Part shown: positions 62,074 through 64,000 of the stretch, piece by piece
How the letters are laid out: each line of letters begins with the position of its first letter
How positions within the stretch are numbered: the stretch's first letter is position 1
Assembly (NCBI GenBank): GCA_944332815.1
Contig: CALVKQ010000002.1
Span: 189,787 to 253,786 of the forward strand
Source: an uncultured Clostridia bacterium
GTDB lineage: Bacteria; Bacillota; Clostridia; Christensenellales; CAG-917
DNA length: 64,000 nucleotides
Reading direction: 5' to 3'
Position numbers and translations under genes: made by a program
Notes under the pieces: generated by a model
Seen by the model: the letters and a program-made list of their open reading frames with translations, nothing else
What the model was told of the DNA's origin: nothing
Databases searched by the model: none

Positions 62074-64000
<1,927 letters not shown>

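Overview
The window looks like a chromosomal segment of a GC-rich (my estimate, upper 50s percent) low-abundance-type Clostridia / Bacillota bacterium, plausibly a gut member of the Christensenellales or a relative. Evidence: the order hrcA-grpE-dnaK-dnaJ, prmA-rsmE-mtaB, HIT, rpsU with a CIRCE element; infC-rpmI-rplT with a leader attenuator; strong sigma-A promoters; lipoprotein signal peptides; and no outer-membrane genes. The taxon is an inference.

Layout. 0-2.3 kb: end of a MurG-like glycosyltransferase, an exported protein of unknown function and a small membrane protein whose promoter predicts a leaderless mRNA. 2.4-11.4 kb: one 9-kb gene for a ~3000-residue lipoprotein made of InlB-type repeats and BspA-type leucine-rich repeats. 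11.7-20.7 kb: an accessory island. It has a degraded tyrosine recombinase, a tRNA-Val 3'-end scar, an AraC remnant and, between two 29/30-identical direct repeats, a two-gene operon with its own promoter. The operon encodes a 950-residue protein of no recognised family and a 1583-residue DEAH helicase with a DUF1998 C-terminus. This resembles Druantia type III (DruH-DruE) anti-phage defence and is the most interesting locus here.

20.9-30.4 kb: a maltodextrin locus, consisting of a GH13 glycosidase, binding protein, two permeases and an unusually long ATPase, a divergent LacI regulator, and a surface lipoprotein with probable starch-binding modules behind a consensus promoter and a LacI-type operator. 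30.8-35.5 kb: a second copy of the recombinase tail, then a compact mobile element (HTH protein, 51-residue ORF, HUH rolling-circle Rep, large serine recombinase) lying against an intact tRNA-Val gene. 35.5-44.5 kb: translation and heat-shock housekeeping, then tRNA-Thr followed by repeated copies of its own 3' end and terminator.

45-60.6 kb: housekeeping genes. They include a Gx-transporter / NusG_II / ApbE trio (probably extracytoplasmic flavinylation), DegV, an Mrr-like nuclease, a trypsin-like membrane protease, cysteine desulfurase, proA, yebC, an SpoU methyltransferase, the rplT-rpmI-infC operon and thrS. 60.6-62 kb is gene-free and packed with palindromes. The window ends inside a GH2 beta-galactosidase read leftward.

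A recurring theme is short repeats built as a tRNA 3' end followed by a terminator hairpin, and GGGGACCCCG-tailed palindromes. Both suggest repeated integration and small non-autonomous repeats.
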